Assembly (NCBI RefSeq): GCF_014174375.1
Contig: NZ_JABEQE010000011.1
Location: forward strand, 62,001 to 126,000
Reading direction: 5' to 3'
Source of the DNA: Gluconacetobacter asukensis
GTDB taxonomy: Bacteria > Pseudomonadota > Alphaproteobacteria > Acetobacterales > Acetobacteraceae
Length of the DNA: 64,000 bases
Both the position numbers and the translations under genes were made by a program. The notes beneath the pieces are model-generated. The model searched no databases. It was given only the letters and a program-made list of their open reading frames with translations, and was not told the origin of the DNA. This document shows positions 31,414 to 38,934 of the stretch, piece after piece; position 1 is the stretch's first letter, and every line of letters begins with the position of its first letter.

Positions 31414-32360
31414 CCGGGCTGGGCCGCCAGCAGGCGTTCGACCTCGGGCCGGGTCGGGGCTGCTTCGGCGGCACCCTTGCGCGTCGTGGCCAGGGCTCCG
31501 CAGGCGGCGGCGTAGCGCGTGGCGCCCGCCAGATCCATGCCGGATGACAGCGCGACCGCCAGGCCGCCATTGAAGCAGTCCCCGGCCGCCGTGCTGTCGA
31601 TGGGGACGACGGCAAAGGGTGGCACGAAGCCTTGGCCGGATGCGTCGGAATACAGCACACCCCGCGCCCCCAGCTTGACGATGGCGCGCCGCAGCCCCAG
31701 CCGGTGCAGCTTGTCGGCGGCGAGGCGTGCGCTGTCCGCATTGTGCGGGCGCAGGCCGGTCAGGCGTTCGGTCTCGGTCTCGTTGGGCGTCATCAGTTCG
31801 GCGAGCGCAAACAACTCGGCGTCCAGCCCGTCTTCGGGCACCGGGGCCGGGTCGAGAATCAGCCGCGCCCCGACCTGCGCGATCGCCCGCGCGGCGGCGC
31901 GCAGCGTGTCCATCGGAATTTCGCATTGCGTCAGCACGATCGCGCCCGGTGTCAGCAGGGGCGACAGGCGGGCGATATCGGTGGCGTCGATGGTCATGTT
32001 GGCGCCGCCCACGACGACGATCGTGTTTTCGCCGCCCGAGTCGGTGCAGATCATCGCGAGTCCCGTCAGATCGGCCGCCGAACGATACAGGTCGTCGGGC
32101 GCGACACCGTGCCGCCGCAGCGCCGCTGCCGCGAAATCGGCCAGCGGATCGTCCCCCGTCCGGCCGACAAGCCGGACATCCGCGCACAGCCGCGCCGCCG
32201 CCACCGCCTGGTTGGCACCCTTGCCGCCCAGGCCCAGCCCGGCATCCCGCGCATGGAGGGTTTCCCCTGGAACGGGAAAGTGATTCAGTCGCGCGCTGAC
32301 GTCGATATTGACGCTGCCGAATACGAAGATTGGGGATTTATTACTTCCTGTTACGAACAC
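31410..32360 (-). CDS. rbsK: ribokinase (PfkB family)
   Basis: The 316-aa product phosphorylates D-ribose to ribose 5-phosphate. Ribokinase signatures are visible: the GGKGANQAVAAARL motif near residue 46 and the C-terminal DSTAAGDCFNGGLA with the anion hole and catalytic aspartate. Placement beside two guanine deaminases suggests use of ribose released from nucleosides, though no nucleosidase is adjacent. The start is GTG 32360 with GAGG about 5 nt upstream. A different PfkB sugar or nucleoside substrate cannot be excluded. Confidence 0.87.
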   Translation of the reverse strand: MFVTGSNKSPIFVFGSVNIDVSARLNHFPVPGETLHARDAGLGLGGKGANQAVAAARLCADVRLVGRTGDDPLADFAAAALRRHGVAPDDLYRSAADLTGLAMICTDSGGENTIVVVGGANMTIDATDIARLSPLLTPGAIVLTQCEIPMDTLRAAARAIAQVGARLILDPAPVPEDGLDAELFALAELMTPNETETERLTGLRPHNADSARLAADKLHRLGLRRAIVKLGARGVLYSDASGQGFVPPFAVVPIDSTAAGDCFNGGLAVALSSGMDLAGATRYAAACGALATTRKGAAEAAPTRPEVERLLAAQPG

Positions 32361-32418
32361 CGGCGCCTCGTTCCCGTTAAAAATTTAAAATGTTTTTGTA
32401 AGAATTATTTGTCTTCGC

Positions 32419-32442
32419 TATCATTTCAAGATATTTATGATA
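32419..32442. promoter_or_regulatory. AT-rich dyad TATCAT-N12-ATGATA upstream of mucR
   Basis: An inverted repeat, TATCAT at 32419-32424 and ATGATA at 32437-32442, lies in a notably AT-rich divergent spacer (32361-32502) between ribokinase and mucR. MucR/Ros proteins bind AT-rich targets and often repress their own gene, so this is a plausible autoregulatory site. That role is inference. Confidence 0.4.
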
Positions 32443-32502
32443 ATGAAGCGGTGCGAATCGCTGACGTCGTAAGAAGTCATAATAACAGGATGGAATTTCG
32501 GT

Positions 32503-32988
32503 ATGTCGGAAATCGAGCAGGGTGCATCTTTGTTGGAACTCACGGCGCAGATCGTGTCGGCGCATGTTTCGAACAACAGCGTGGTCGCCGATGGCGTGCC
32601 TGATCTGATCCGGCAGGTCTACCAGGCGCTGACCTCTCTCGGCCAGGCCGCGCCGGAGCCCGAGAAGCTGCAGCCCGCGGTGCCGATCAAGCGTTCGGTC
32701 TTCCCGGACTACATCGTCTGTCTCGAGGACGGAAAGAAGTTGAAGATGCTCAAGCGGCATCTCCAGAGCGCCTATGGCATGACGCCGGAGCAGTATCGCG
32801 AGCGCTGGGGCCTGCCGACCGATTATCCGATGGTCGCCCCGAACTATGCCGAGCGCCGCTCCACCCTGGCGCGGGAAATCGGTCTGGGCCGCAAGATCAC
32901 CGCGACGGTGGAAGAAGCGCCGGCCGACAACGGTGCGGCCGCCAAGCCGGCCCGGCGCGGGCGCAAGGCCGCCGCGCCGCAGGAGTAA
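32503..32988 (+). CDS. mucR: Ros/MucR-family transcriptional regulator
   Basis: The 161-aa product is a typical Ros/MucR regulator. An N-terminal oligomerisation segment (ELTAQIVSAHVSNNSV) precedes a prokaryotic zinc finger with YIVCLEDGKKLKMLKRHLQ and GMTPEQYRERWGLP. The ligand set is C-D-H-H, not C2H2, as usual in many MucR proteins. A basic A/K/R-rich tail follows. In alphaproteobacteria such proteins act as H-NS-like silencers of exopolysaccharide, motility and virulence genes. AGGA lies 12-13 nt and TGGA about 9 nt before the ATG. It is divergent from the ribokinase gene. Confidence 0.92.
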   Translation: MSEIEQGASLLELTAQIVSAHVSNNSVVADGVPDLIRQVYQALTSLGQAAPEPEKLQPAVPIKRSVFPDYIVCLEDGKKLKMLKRHLQSAYGMTPEQYRERWGLPTDYPMVAPNYAERRSTLAREIGLGRKITATVEEAPADNGAAAKPARRGRKAAAPQE

Positions 32989-33024
32989 CGGTGCGGTTCG
33001 CGTCGCGGCCGGGCCGGAGGCCCC

Positions 33025-33963
33025 ATGGCTGATCCCGATCTGGTGGTGGACCGGCTGCGCCTGCGCCGCCGGTTGCTGTTCTGGCGGGTGGGGGCGGTCG
33101 CCGCGTTCGTCCTCGCCTGGCTGGGGCTCGGCGGTCATGCGCTGTTCCATCATGGCGCCCTGATCGGTGTCGACCATCTGGCGCGGGTGCGGGTGTCCGG
33201 CATCATCGGGTCGGACAATCGCAAGCTGATCGACCTGATCGACCGTGCCGCGAAGGCGGACACGGTGCGGGGCCTGGTGCTGTCGGTCGACAGTCCGGGC
33301 GGTTCGGTCAGCGGCGGCGAGGCCCTGCATGATGCGGTGGCCCGTTTTGCCGCGCGCAAGCCGGTCGTGGTGACGATGGGCGGAGTCGCGGCGTCGGCGG
33401 GGTACATGATCTCGGTTCCGGCGCAGCGCATCTTTGCCAGCCAGTCGACCCTGACCGGATCGATTGGGGTGATCATGCAGGCGCCGGATGTCTCCGGCCT
33501 GCTGGACCGGGTGGGCGTTCGCGTGGACGAACTGGTTTCCGGCCCGATGAAGGGGCAACCTTCGGTCGTTCAGCCGCTTTCGCCCGAGGGGCGGCAGATG
33601 CTGCAGGGCGTGGTGGCGGATCTGTTCGACCAGTTTGTCACGATGGTGGCCGACGGGCGGCATATGCCGGTCGACCGGGTGCGATCGCTGGCCGATGGCC
33701 GCCCCTATACCGGCCGGCAGGCGCTGCCGCTTGGACTGATCGACCAGATCGGGACCGAACGCGATGCCGTGACCTGGTTGGCGCGGAGGCTGCACCTGTC
33801 CGAGACGGTTCCGGTTCTCGATCTGAAGGTCCCGGCCGACCGGGACTGGATTCCGCGGCTGACGCGCAGCATGCTCGGTGTCATTCTTGGTGAGGAATGG
33901 GCGGGATCTGTGGTATCGCAAGGTGTTGCGCTCGACGGAGCGGTTGCGCTCTGGAAACCTTGA
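33025..33963 (+). CDS. sppA: signal peptide peptidase SppA (S49)
   Basis: The 312-aa product has one N-terminal transmembrane helix (about 20-40) and a periplasmic S49 protease domain. The nucleophile is S124 in [10 protein letters not shown], and the general base is K176 in SGPMKGQPS. Their separation of 52 residues equals that in Bacillus subtilis Spp[13 protein letters not shown] is another family signature. It degrades cleaved signal peptides in the membrane. GGAGG about 5 nt before the ATG supports the start. It is followed closely by the IHF-beta gene, an arrangement usual in proteobacteria. Confidence 0.92.
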   Translation: MADPDLVVDRLRLRRRLLFWRVGAVAAFVLAWLGLGGHALFHHGALIGVDHLARVRVSGIIGSDNRKLIDLIDRAAKADTVRGLVLSVDSPGGSVSGGEALHDAVARFAARKPVVVTMGGVAASAGYMISVPAQRIFASQSTLTGSIGVIMQAPDVSGLLDRVGVRVDELVSGPMKGQPSVVQPLSPEGRQMLQGVVADLFDQFVTMVADGRHMPVDRVRSLADGRPYTGRQALPLGLIDQIGTERDAVTWLARRLHLSETVPVLDLKVPADRDWIPRLTRSMLGVILGEEWAGSVVSQGVALDGAVALWKP

Positions 33964-33983
33964 ATCGAAACGGGACAAGACGG

Positions 33984-34283
33984 ATGACCAAATCGGAGCT
34001 GATTGCCGAACTGGCTGCGGCCAATCCGCATCTTCTCGGCCGCGATGTCGAACTGATCGTTCAGACGATTTTCAGCGAGATCAGCGCGGCGCTGGCCCGG
34101 GGCGACCGGGTGGAGCTGCGCGGATTCGGCGCGTTCACGGTCAAGAAGCGCGATGCCCGTACCGGCCGCAACCCCCGCACCGGCGAGATGGTGGCGGTGG
34201 ACGAAAAGGTTGTCCCCTTCTTCAAGGCGGGCAAGGAACTGCGTGAACGCGTCAATGGCGGCGTCGAACCCGGCGCCGACTGA
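33984..34283 (+). CDS. ihfB: integration host factor beta subunit
   Basis: The 99-aa product is a DNA-bending HU/IHF-family protein. It starts [12 protein letters not shown], and the beta-arm signature [12 protein letters not shown] carries the intercalating proline. [17 protein letters not shown] is specific to IHF-beta rather than HU. It pairs with IHF-alpha to bend DNA in transcription, recombination and replication. The gene lies 20 bp after sppA, so co-transcription is likely. ATG 33984 gives the family N-terminus. Confidence 0.93.
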   Translation: MTKSELIAELAAANPHLLGRDVELIVQTIFSEISAALARGDRVELRGFGAFTVKKRDARTGRNPRTGEMVAVDEKVVPFFKAGKELRERVNGGVEPGAD

Positions 34284-34413
34284 TCGTTCCGGCCTGGCGA
34301 TCGCGGGACGGGACGTGTCCTGTGTGTCTGATAGAATGTTCTTGATATGTTCTGACTGCCGCTGCTACGAATCCTTCTCCACGAGCGGTGCCGGACCGCG
34401 GAGGTGCGTAAGG

Positions 34414-34692
34414 GTGCGGGACGTAATCTCTGGACTTCTTGTTGTGTGCGTTGCGGTGTCGTGTGTTGCCGTGCCGGCATGTGCCGGCACCCGCCATGCG
34501 CCGCATCATCATCGTCGCACGGGGCTGGCAGCCCATCTCTGCGCGTCTCATGACGCCGTGATCGGGACCCATGGCCACCGGCTGCGTGCCATCGGCCGTC
34601 GGCAATATTTCGCCCCGATCGGGCAGGCCATGTATTATCGCGACAAAGCCCACCGCTGCCAGCTTGGCCGCACCGCCCGCCGGCATAGCTGA
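34414..34692 (+). CDS. small exported protein, His/Arg-rich
   Basis: The 92-aa product starts at GTG 34414, with an ideal GGAGG 9 nt upstream. It has a signal peptide, RDVISGLLVVCVAVSCVAVP, ending near ACAG. The mature part is rich in H and R (RHAPHHHRRTG) and contains two cysteines. I do not recognise the family. Histidine clusters may suggest metal binding, but this is speculative. It follows ihfB after 130 bp and precedes repeat copy B. Confidence 0.58.
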   Translation: MRDVISGLLVVCVAVSCVAVPACAGTRHAPHHHRRTGLAAHLCASHDAVIGTHGHRLRAIGRRQYFAPIGQAMYYRDKAHRCQLGRTARRHS

Positions 34693-34805
34693 CAGGGCAG
34701 GGCCGCCAGCGGCCGAGGTCGTGGTTTTCTTACGCTCTGGCGCAAGGCCAAGACCCGCAGCCATGAAACATGGCGCACACAACGCTTCGGTTTGACAACC
34801 GATGA

Positions 34806-34941
34806 GAGACCCGGTTGGGAAATGTGGGCTGGTGAGCGAGAGCGGCCCGGAACGGACCGCGCCCGGCATGTGTTTTCGAGCACCGGAGCGCAGAAAACGC
34901 GCGTCGGATCGCCGCCAGCGCGCATTTCCCAACCGGGTCTC
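34806..34941. repeat. intergenic palindromic repeat, copy B (136 bp)
   Basis: The outer arms are a 19-bp perfect inverted repeat, GAGACCCGGTTGGGAAATG at 34806-34824 and CATTTCCCAACCGGGTCTC at 34923-34941. The interior (GTGGGCTGGTGAGCGAGAGC, then GTTTTCGAGCACCGGAGC, then GCGTCGGATCGCCGCCAGCG) matches the reverse complement of copy A and copy C closely. A segment of about 27 bp present in A and C is missing, which shortens the element. It lies between two converging genes. Confidence 0.85.
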
Positions 34942-34944
34942 GGC

Positions 34945-35160
34945 TTAGAGGGGGCGGTGGGCGCGCTCGATCAGCCGCCGCCACACCGAGCGGGCTTGGG
35001 CCAACACGGGGTTAGGCTGCGCGGCTGGGGTGGAAACGGCCTTGCGGGCCCCTTCCTTGCGGGCCAGCCAATTATCGAGGCTGACGCCTGCCTTCGCGGC
35101 CCGGCGGGCTTCGTAGGCCTGCTTTCCCGGGCCGCTTGCCGGCTTGTCGCGACTGCTCAT
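34945..35160 (-). CDS. small basic hypothetical protein
   Basis: The 71-aa product is basic and helical (GKQAYEARRAAKAGVSLDNW, VWRRLIERAHRPL) with no signal peptide or known domain. ATG 35160 is chosen. It lies 33 bp downstream of the LysR gene on the same strand, so it may share its transcript. The stop is 4 bp from repeat copy B. I cannot assign a function. Confidence 0.5.
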   Translation of the reverse strand: MSSRDKPASGPGKQAYEARRAAKAGVSLDNWLARKEGARKAVSTPAAQPNPVLAQARSVWRRLIERAHRPL

Positions 35161-35193
35161 CGGTGCTGCGCTTCCTTGCGGGCGTTGCACCGC

Positions 35194-36078
35194 CTAATGG
35201 CGGGCATTGATTTCCGACAGCAGGAAGTCGCGGAACACGGCGACGCGCTTCGATGTCCGCAATTCTTCCGGATAGACGAAATAGGCATCGACCGTCGGCA
35301 GGGGAACGTCGGGCAGGATCTTGACCAGGTTCGCATGCGGTCCGGTCGCGTAAAGCGGCACCGAGCCAATGCCGACCCCGGCCGCGATGGCCGATGCCAT
35401 TGCCGGCAGGCTGTTGACCTCAAGCCGGGCGGCCCGCTTCTCGTCCGACGGCACGCCGGCTTCCGCCAGCCAGTTGATGTGCGGGACGGGCGGATGATAG
35501 CCGCCGAACAGCACCAGCTTGTGGGCCGACAACTCGTCCAGGGTCTGGGGGGTGCCGAATTCTTCCAGATAGCTGGGGGAGGCATAGATCGGCAGCGGGA
35601 AATCCGCGAGGTGGCGCTGGATCAGGTCGGGCTGGCGCGGCGGATGCATGCGGACGGCCACATCGGCCTCGCGCATGCCCAGATCCAGGTCGTTATCCTC
35701 CAGGATTAACGTAATCGTGATGTCCGGATTGGTTTCCATGAAGCGATGCAGGCGCGGCGTCAGCCAACAGGTGCCGAAACCCGTCGTTGTGGTCACGCGC
35801 AGGCGGCCGGCGGCCTTCTCCTTGCTTTCGGTCAGCAGGGACTGCGTCATCGCCAGTTTCGAGAAGACTTCCCGCACCGTCTGGTTCAGGGTCTCGCCCT
35901 GTTCTGTCAGGATCAGGCCACGGGCATGGCGGTGGAACAGCGGAACCTGAAGCGCTTCTTCCAGGGCCGAAATCTGTCGCGAGACGGCAGACTGGCTGAG
36001 GTTGAGTACGTCGCCCGCATGCGTGAACGAACCGGCTTCGGCCACCGCATGAAAAATACGGAGTTTGTCCCAGTCCAA
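35194..36078 (-). CDS. LysR-family transcriptional regulator
   Basis: The 294-aa product has the LysR N-terminal helix-turn-helix (DWDKLRIFHAVAEAGSFTHA, then LNLSQSAVSRQISALEE) and a periplasmic-binding-protein-like effector domain. TTG 36078 is chosen as start because it gives the family N-terminus LDWDKLRIF and has GGAG 6 nt upstream. A TTG at 36117 without a Shine-Dalgarno sequence would add 13 residues. The N-terminal sequence is a conserved alphaproteobacterial type. The next gene upstream on the same strand is trxB, 91 bp away, which it might control, but this is not shown. Confidence 0.88.
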   Translation of the reverse strand: MDWDKLRIFHAVAEAGSFTHAGDVLNLSQSAVSRQISALEEALQVPLFHRHARGLILTEQGETLNQTVREVFSKLAMTQSLLTESKEKAAGRLRVTTTTGFGTCWLTPRLHRFMETNPDITITLILEDNDLDLGMREADVAVRMHPPRQPDLIQRHLADFPLPIYASPSYLEEFGTPQTLDELSAHKLVLFGGYHPPVPHINWLAEAGVPSDEKRAARLEVNSLPAMASAIAAGVGIGSVPLYATGPHANLVKILPDVPLPTVDAYFVYPEELRTSKRVAVFRDFLLSEINARH

Positions 36079-36169
36079 TGTACGCTCCGATCCTGACAGG
36101 AGGAATTGTGAAACCAATGTTACTTTTGGTGACCGAAACGGGCCGTCCGGTCAAGGATTTGATGGGGAG

Positions 36170-37129
36170 TCAGCCCGGGATTCCAGCCAGGAAACGTTCC
36201 GCTTCCAGCGCGGCCATGCAGCCGGTGCCGGCGGCCGTGATGGCCTGGCGATAGATCTTGTCCTGAACATCGCCGGCCGCGAAGACACCGGGCACCGATG
36301 TCCGGGTTCCGCCGGGGTTGGTGACGATATAGCCCTCGTCATCGGTCTCGACCTGGCCACGGAAAATGTCCGTGTGCGGCGCATGGCCGATGGCGACGAA
36401 CACGCCGTCGACCGACAGATCTTCATGCGCGCCGGTCGTGGTGTCGCGCAGGGTGATGCCGGTGACGACGGGCGGCTCGCCGTCCGCGACGATCTCCTCG
36501 GTCACGCGGTTCCACTTCACCGTGATCTTGGGGTGCGCGAACAGCCGGTCCTGCAGGATCTTCTCGGCGCGCAGGCTGTCGCGCCGGTGGATCAGGAACA
36601 CATGTTCGGCATGATGGGTCAGGTAGAGCGCTTCCTCGACCGCCGTATTGCCGCCGCCGATGACGGCCACGGTGCGACCGCGATAGAAAAACCCGTCGCA
36701 GGTGGCGCAGGCCGAGACCCCGGCGCCCTGATATTGGGCTTCGCCGGGAATGCCCAGCCACTTCGCCTGTGCCCCGGTCGCGATCACCACCGAGCGGGCC
36801 AGGTAGACATCGCCCGAATCGCCGACCAGGCGGAAGGGTTCGCCCGCCTTGCGCCCCACCAGCGCGCATTCCGTGATGATGTCGTGGATGATCCGCGTTC
36901 CGACATGGGCGGCCTGGGCGGCCATCTGCTCCATCAGCTCGGGGCCCTGGATGCCTCGGGCGAAACCCGGATAGTTTTCCACGTCCGTCGTGATCATCAG
37001 CTGGCCGCCGGGCTGGAGGCCGGCAACCAGAATCGGCTTCAGGTTGGCGCGGGCGGCGTAGATGGCGGCGGTGTAGCCGGCGGGGCCGGCCCCGATCACG
37101 AGCAGGTCGGTGGAATGGGTATGGGTCAT
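36170..37129 (-). CDS. trxB: thioredoxin reductase
   Basis: The 319-aa flavoprotein reduces thioredoxin with NADPH. It has the FAD motif VIGAGPAGYTAAIYAARA near residue 11, the redox CATC pair C141/C144 in SACATCDGFFY, the NADPH motif VIGGGNTAVEEALYL near 155, and the C-terminal GVFAAGDVQDKIYRQA. Length is typical of the low-molecular-weight bacterial type. ATG 37129 gives the usual N-terminus. It is divergent from an Lrp-type regulator. Confidence 0.95.
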   Translation of the reverse strand: MTHTHSTDLLVIGAGPAGYTAAIYAARANLKPILVAGLQPGGQLMITTDVENYPGFARGIQGPELMEQMAAQAAHVGTRIIHDIITECALVGRKAGEPFRLVGDSGDVYLARSVVIATGAQAKWLGIPGEAQYQGAGVSACATCDGFFYRGRTVAVIGGGNTAVEEALYLTHHAEHVFLIHRRDSLRAEKILQDRLFAHPKITVKWNRVTEEIVADGEPPVVTGITLRDTTTGAHEDLSVDGVFVAIGHAPHTDIFRGQVETDDEGYIVTNPGGTRTSVPGVFAAGDVQDKIYRQAITAAGTGCMAALEAERFLAGIPG

Positions 37130-37279
37130 GGACTCGGCACAGGTCTGTTCAAGCTGCATGGGATATGGCCGTGTGGCGCGCCAGGCACAAGCCATGTGGG
37201 GATCTGGATGCTCTTTTCGGCGAGGGGCGCATGCCGTATCCTGAAGGCTTGATATTCTGGGACGGACAAAACTGACGTG

Positions 37280-37774
37280 ATGGATCTGGATGCGATTGAC
37301 CGTCGGATCGTAGCGGAACTCCAGGCGGATGGCCGCATGACCAACGTGGAACTCGCGCGTCGGGTTGGCATTTCCGCCCCACCATGCCTGCGGCGTGTGC
37401 GCCGGCTGGAGGAGGAAGGGCTGATCCGCGGCTATCATGCCGACACCGACGCGGCCCTGCTGGGATGGACGATCACGCTGTTTGCCCTGATCGGGCTGGA
37501 CAGCCAGAAGGAAGCGGTCCTGACCGCCTTCGAGTCCCAGGTCGCCGGATGGCCGGAGGTGCGGGAGTGCCACATGATCCGCGGCGGCGGCGATTTCCTG
37601 GTCCGGCTGGTGGCGCGCGACGCCGCGCATGAAAACCAGCTGACCCGGCGCCTGACCGAAAGCCCGCATGTCAGCCGGGTCCAGACATTGCAGACCATCC
37701 GCACCTCGCTCAGCCGCGCCGGGGTGCCGGTGCAGCCACTGGCCCAGCCTTTCGGCGACACAGACGGCGCATGA
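37280..37774 (+). CDS. Lrp/AsnC family transcriptional regulator
   Basis: The 164-aa product has a winged helix-turn-helix (DAIDRRIVAELQADGRMTN, VGISAPPCLRRVRRLE) and a RAM domain (ECHMIRGGGDFLVRLVA). ATG 37280 is preferred to the adjacent GTG 37277. Being divergent from trxB, it may regulate that gene; orthologues beside trxB are common in alphaproteobacteria. Its stop overlaps the glycosyltransferase start as ATGA. Confidence 0.9.
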   Translation: MDLDAIDRRIVAELQADGRMTNVELARRVGISAPPCLRRVRRLEEEGLIRGYHADTDAALLGWTITLFALIGLDSQKEAVLTAFESQVAGWPEVRECHMIRGGGDFLVRLVARDAAHENQLTRRLTESPHVSRVQTLQTIRTSLSRAGVPVQPLAQPFGDTDGA

Positions 37775-38934
37775 CCCAGGTCCGGGGCCAGGCCGGCCCC
37801 GTGTGGGGGGATGACGCCGGAGTTGCGGGCGGGGCCGGCCTGGCGCGTCCGGCGGCGGATATCAGCATCGTGGTGCCCTGCTACAATGAGCGCGCCAATG
37901 TGCGCCCCCTGGTCGCGGCGCTGTACCAGGCCCTGGCGGGGCGGGCGTGGGAGGTCATCTTCGTTGATGACAGCTCGCCCGACGGCACGATCGACGAGGT
38001 GCGGGCCCTGGCGGAAAGCGATGGCCGCGTGCGCGGATTGCTGCGCGTGGGGCGGCGCGGCCTGTCGTCGGCGGTGATCGAGGGCGTGCTGTCCTCCTCG
38101 GCACGGATCGTCGCCGTCATGGATGGCGACATGCAGCACGACGAATCGTGCCTGGGGCGGCTGATCGACGCCGTGGCACGTGACGGGTACGACATCGCGG
38201 TCGGCAGCCGCCATGTGGCCGGCGGCGACAATGCGGGGCTGGCCAATGGCTGGCGGACCTTCCTCTCCGACTCCGGCATCCGCCTGGTGCAGATGATCCT
38301 GCCGGTGCGGCTGGGCGATCCGATGAGCGGATTCTTCGCCATGCGCCGCGATCTGTTCGAACGCACGGTGCCGCGCCTGTCGGGCACCGGCTTCAAGATC
38401 CTGCTGGATGTGTTCCTGTCCGCGCCCCAGCGGCCACGGGTGCTGGAGGTGCCGTTCGTCTTCCGCCCCCGTGCGGCGGGCGAGAGCAAGCTGGACATCC
38501 TGGTACTGATGCAGTTCGTAGCGATGCTGGCGGACAAGATCTGCCGGGGGTTCCTGCCGACCCGGTTCATCGCGTTCTCGCTGGTCGGGCTGGTCGGCAT
38601 TCTGGTCAATCTGGCGGTGCTGGATATCGGGCGGCGTTTCGGGGCCGATTTCACCACCAGCCAATGGCTGGGCACATTGGTCGCCATGGTGACGAATTTC
38701 TGGATGAACAACGCGCTGACCTATCGCGACCGGCGGCTGCGCGGCGCGCGGATGTGGCTGGGGCTGGGGCTGTTCATGATCATCTGTTCGGCCGGGGCCG
38801 TCGCCGATGTCGGCATCGCACGGGCGATCTTCAGCCGTGACGGGGAATGGCGCCTGGCCGGGGCGGCCGGGGCGGCGATCGCGGTGGTGTGGAATTACGC
38901 CGTTTCATCGACCCTGATCTGGCGCGTGCGATGA
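37771..38934 (+). CDS. GT2 polyprenyl-phosphate glycosyltransferase fused to GtrA membrane domain
   Basis: The 387-aa product has a GT2 domain (about 30-255) of dolichol/undecaprenyl-phosphate mannosyltransferase type: SIVVPCYNERANV, IFVDDSSPDGT and the DxD-like VMDGDMQHD. A GtrA domain with four transmembrane helices follows (about 265-385, FIAFSLVGLVGILVNLAVL). It probably makes an undecaprenyl-phosphate sugar and helps it cross the membrane. The next gene encodes a GT83-type transferase that would use such a donor. The start overlaps the Lrp stop by 4 bp, and its own stop overlaps the next start. Confidence 0.9.
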   Translation: MTQVRGQAGPVWGDDAGVAGGAGLARPAADISIVVPCYNERANVRPLVAALYQALAGRAWEVIFVDDSSPDGTIDEVRALAESDGRVRGLLRVGRRGLSSAVIEGVLSSSARIVAVMDGDMQHDESCLGRLIDAVARDGYDIAVGSRHVAGGDNAGLANGWRTFLSDSGIRLVQMILPVRLGDPMSGFFAMRRDLFERTVPRLSGTGFKILLDVFLSAPQRPRVLEVPFVFRPRAAGESKLDILVLMQFVAMLADKICRGFLPTRFIAFSLVGLVGILVNLAVLDIGRRFGADFTTSQWLGTLVAMVTNFWMNNALTYRDRRLRGARMWLGLGLFMIICSAGAVADVGIARAIFSRDGEWRLAGAAGAAIAVVWNYAVSSTLIWRVR

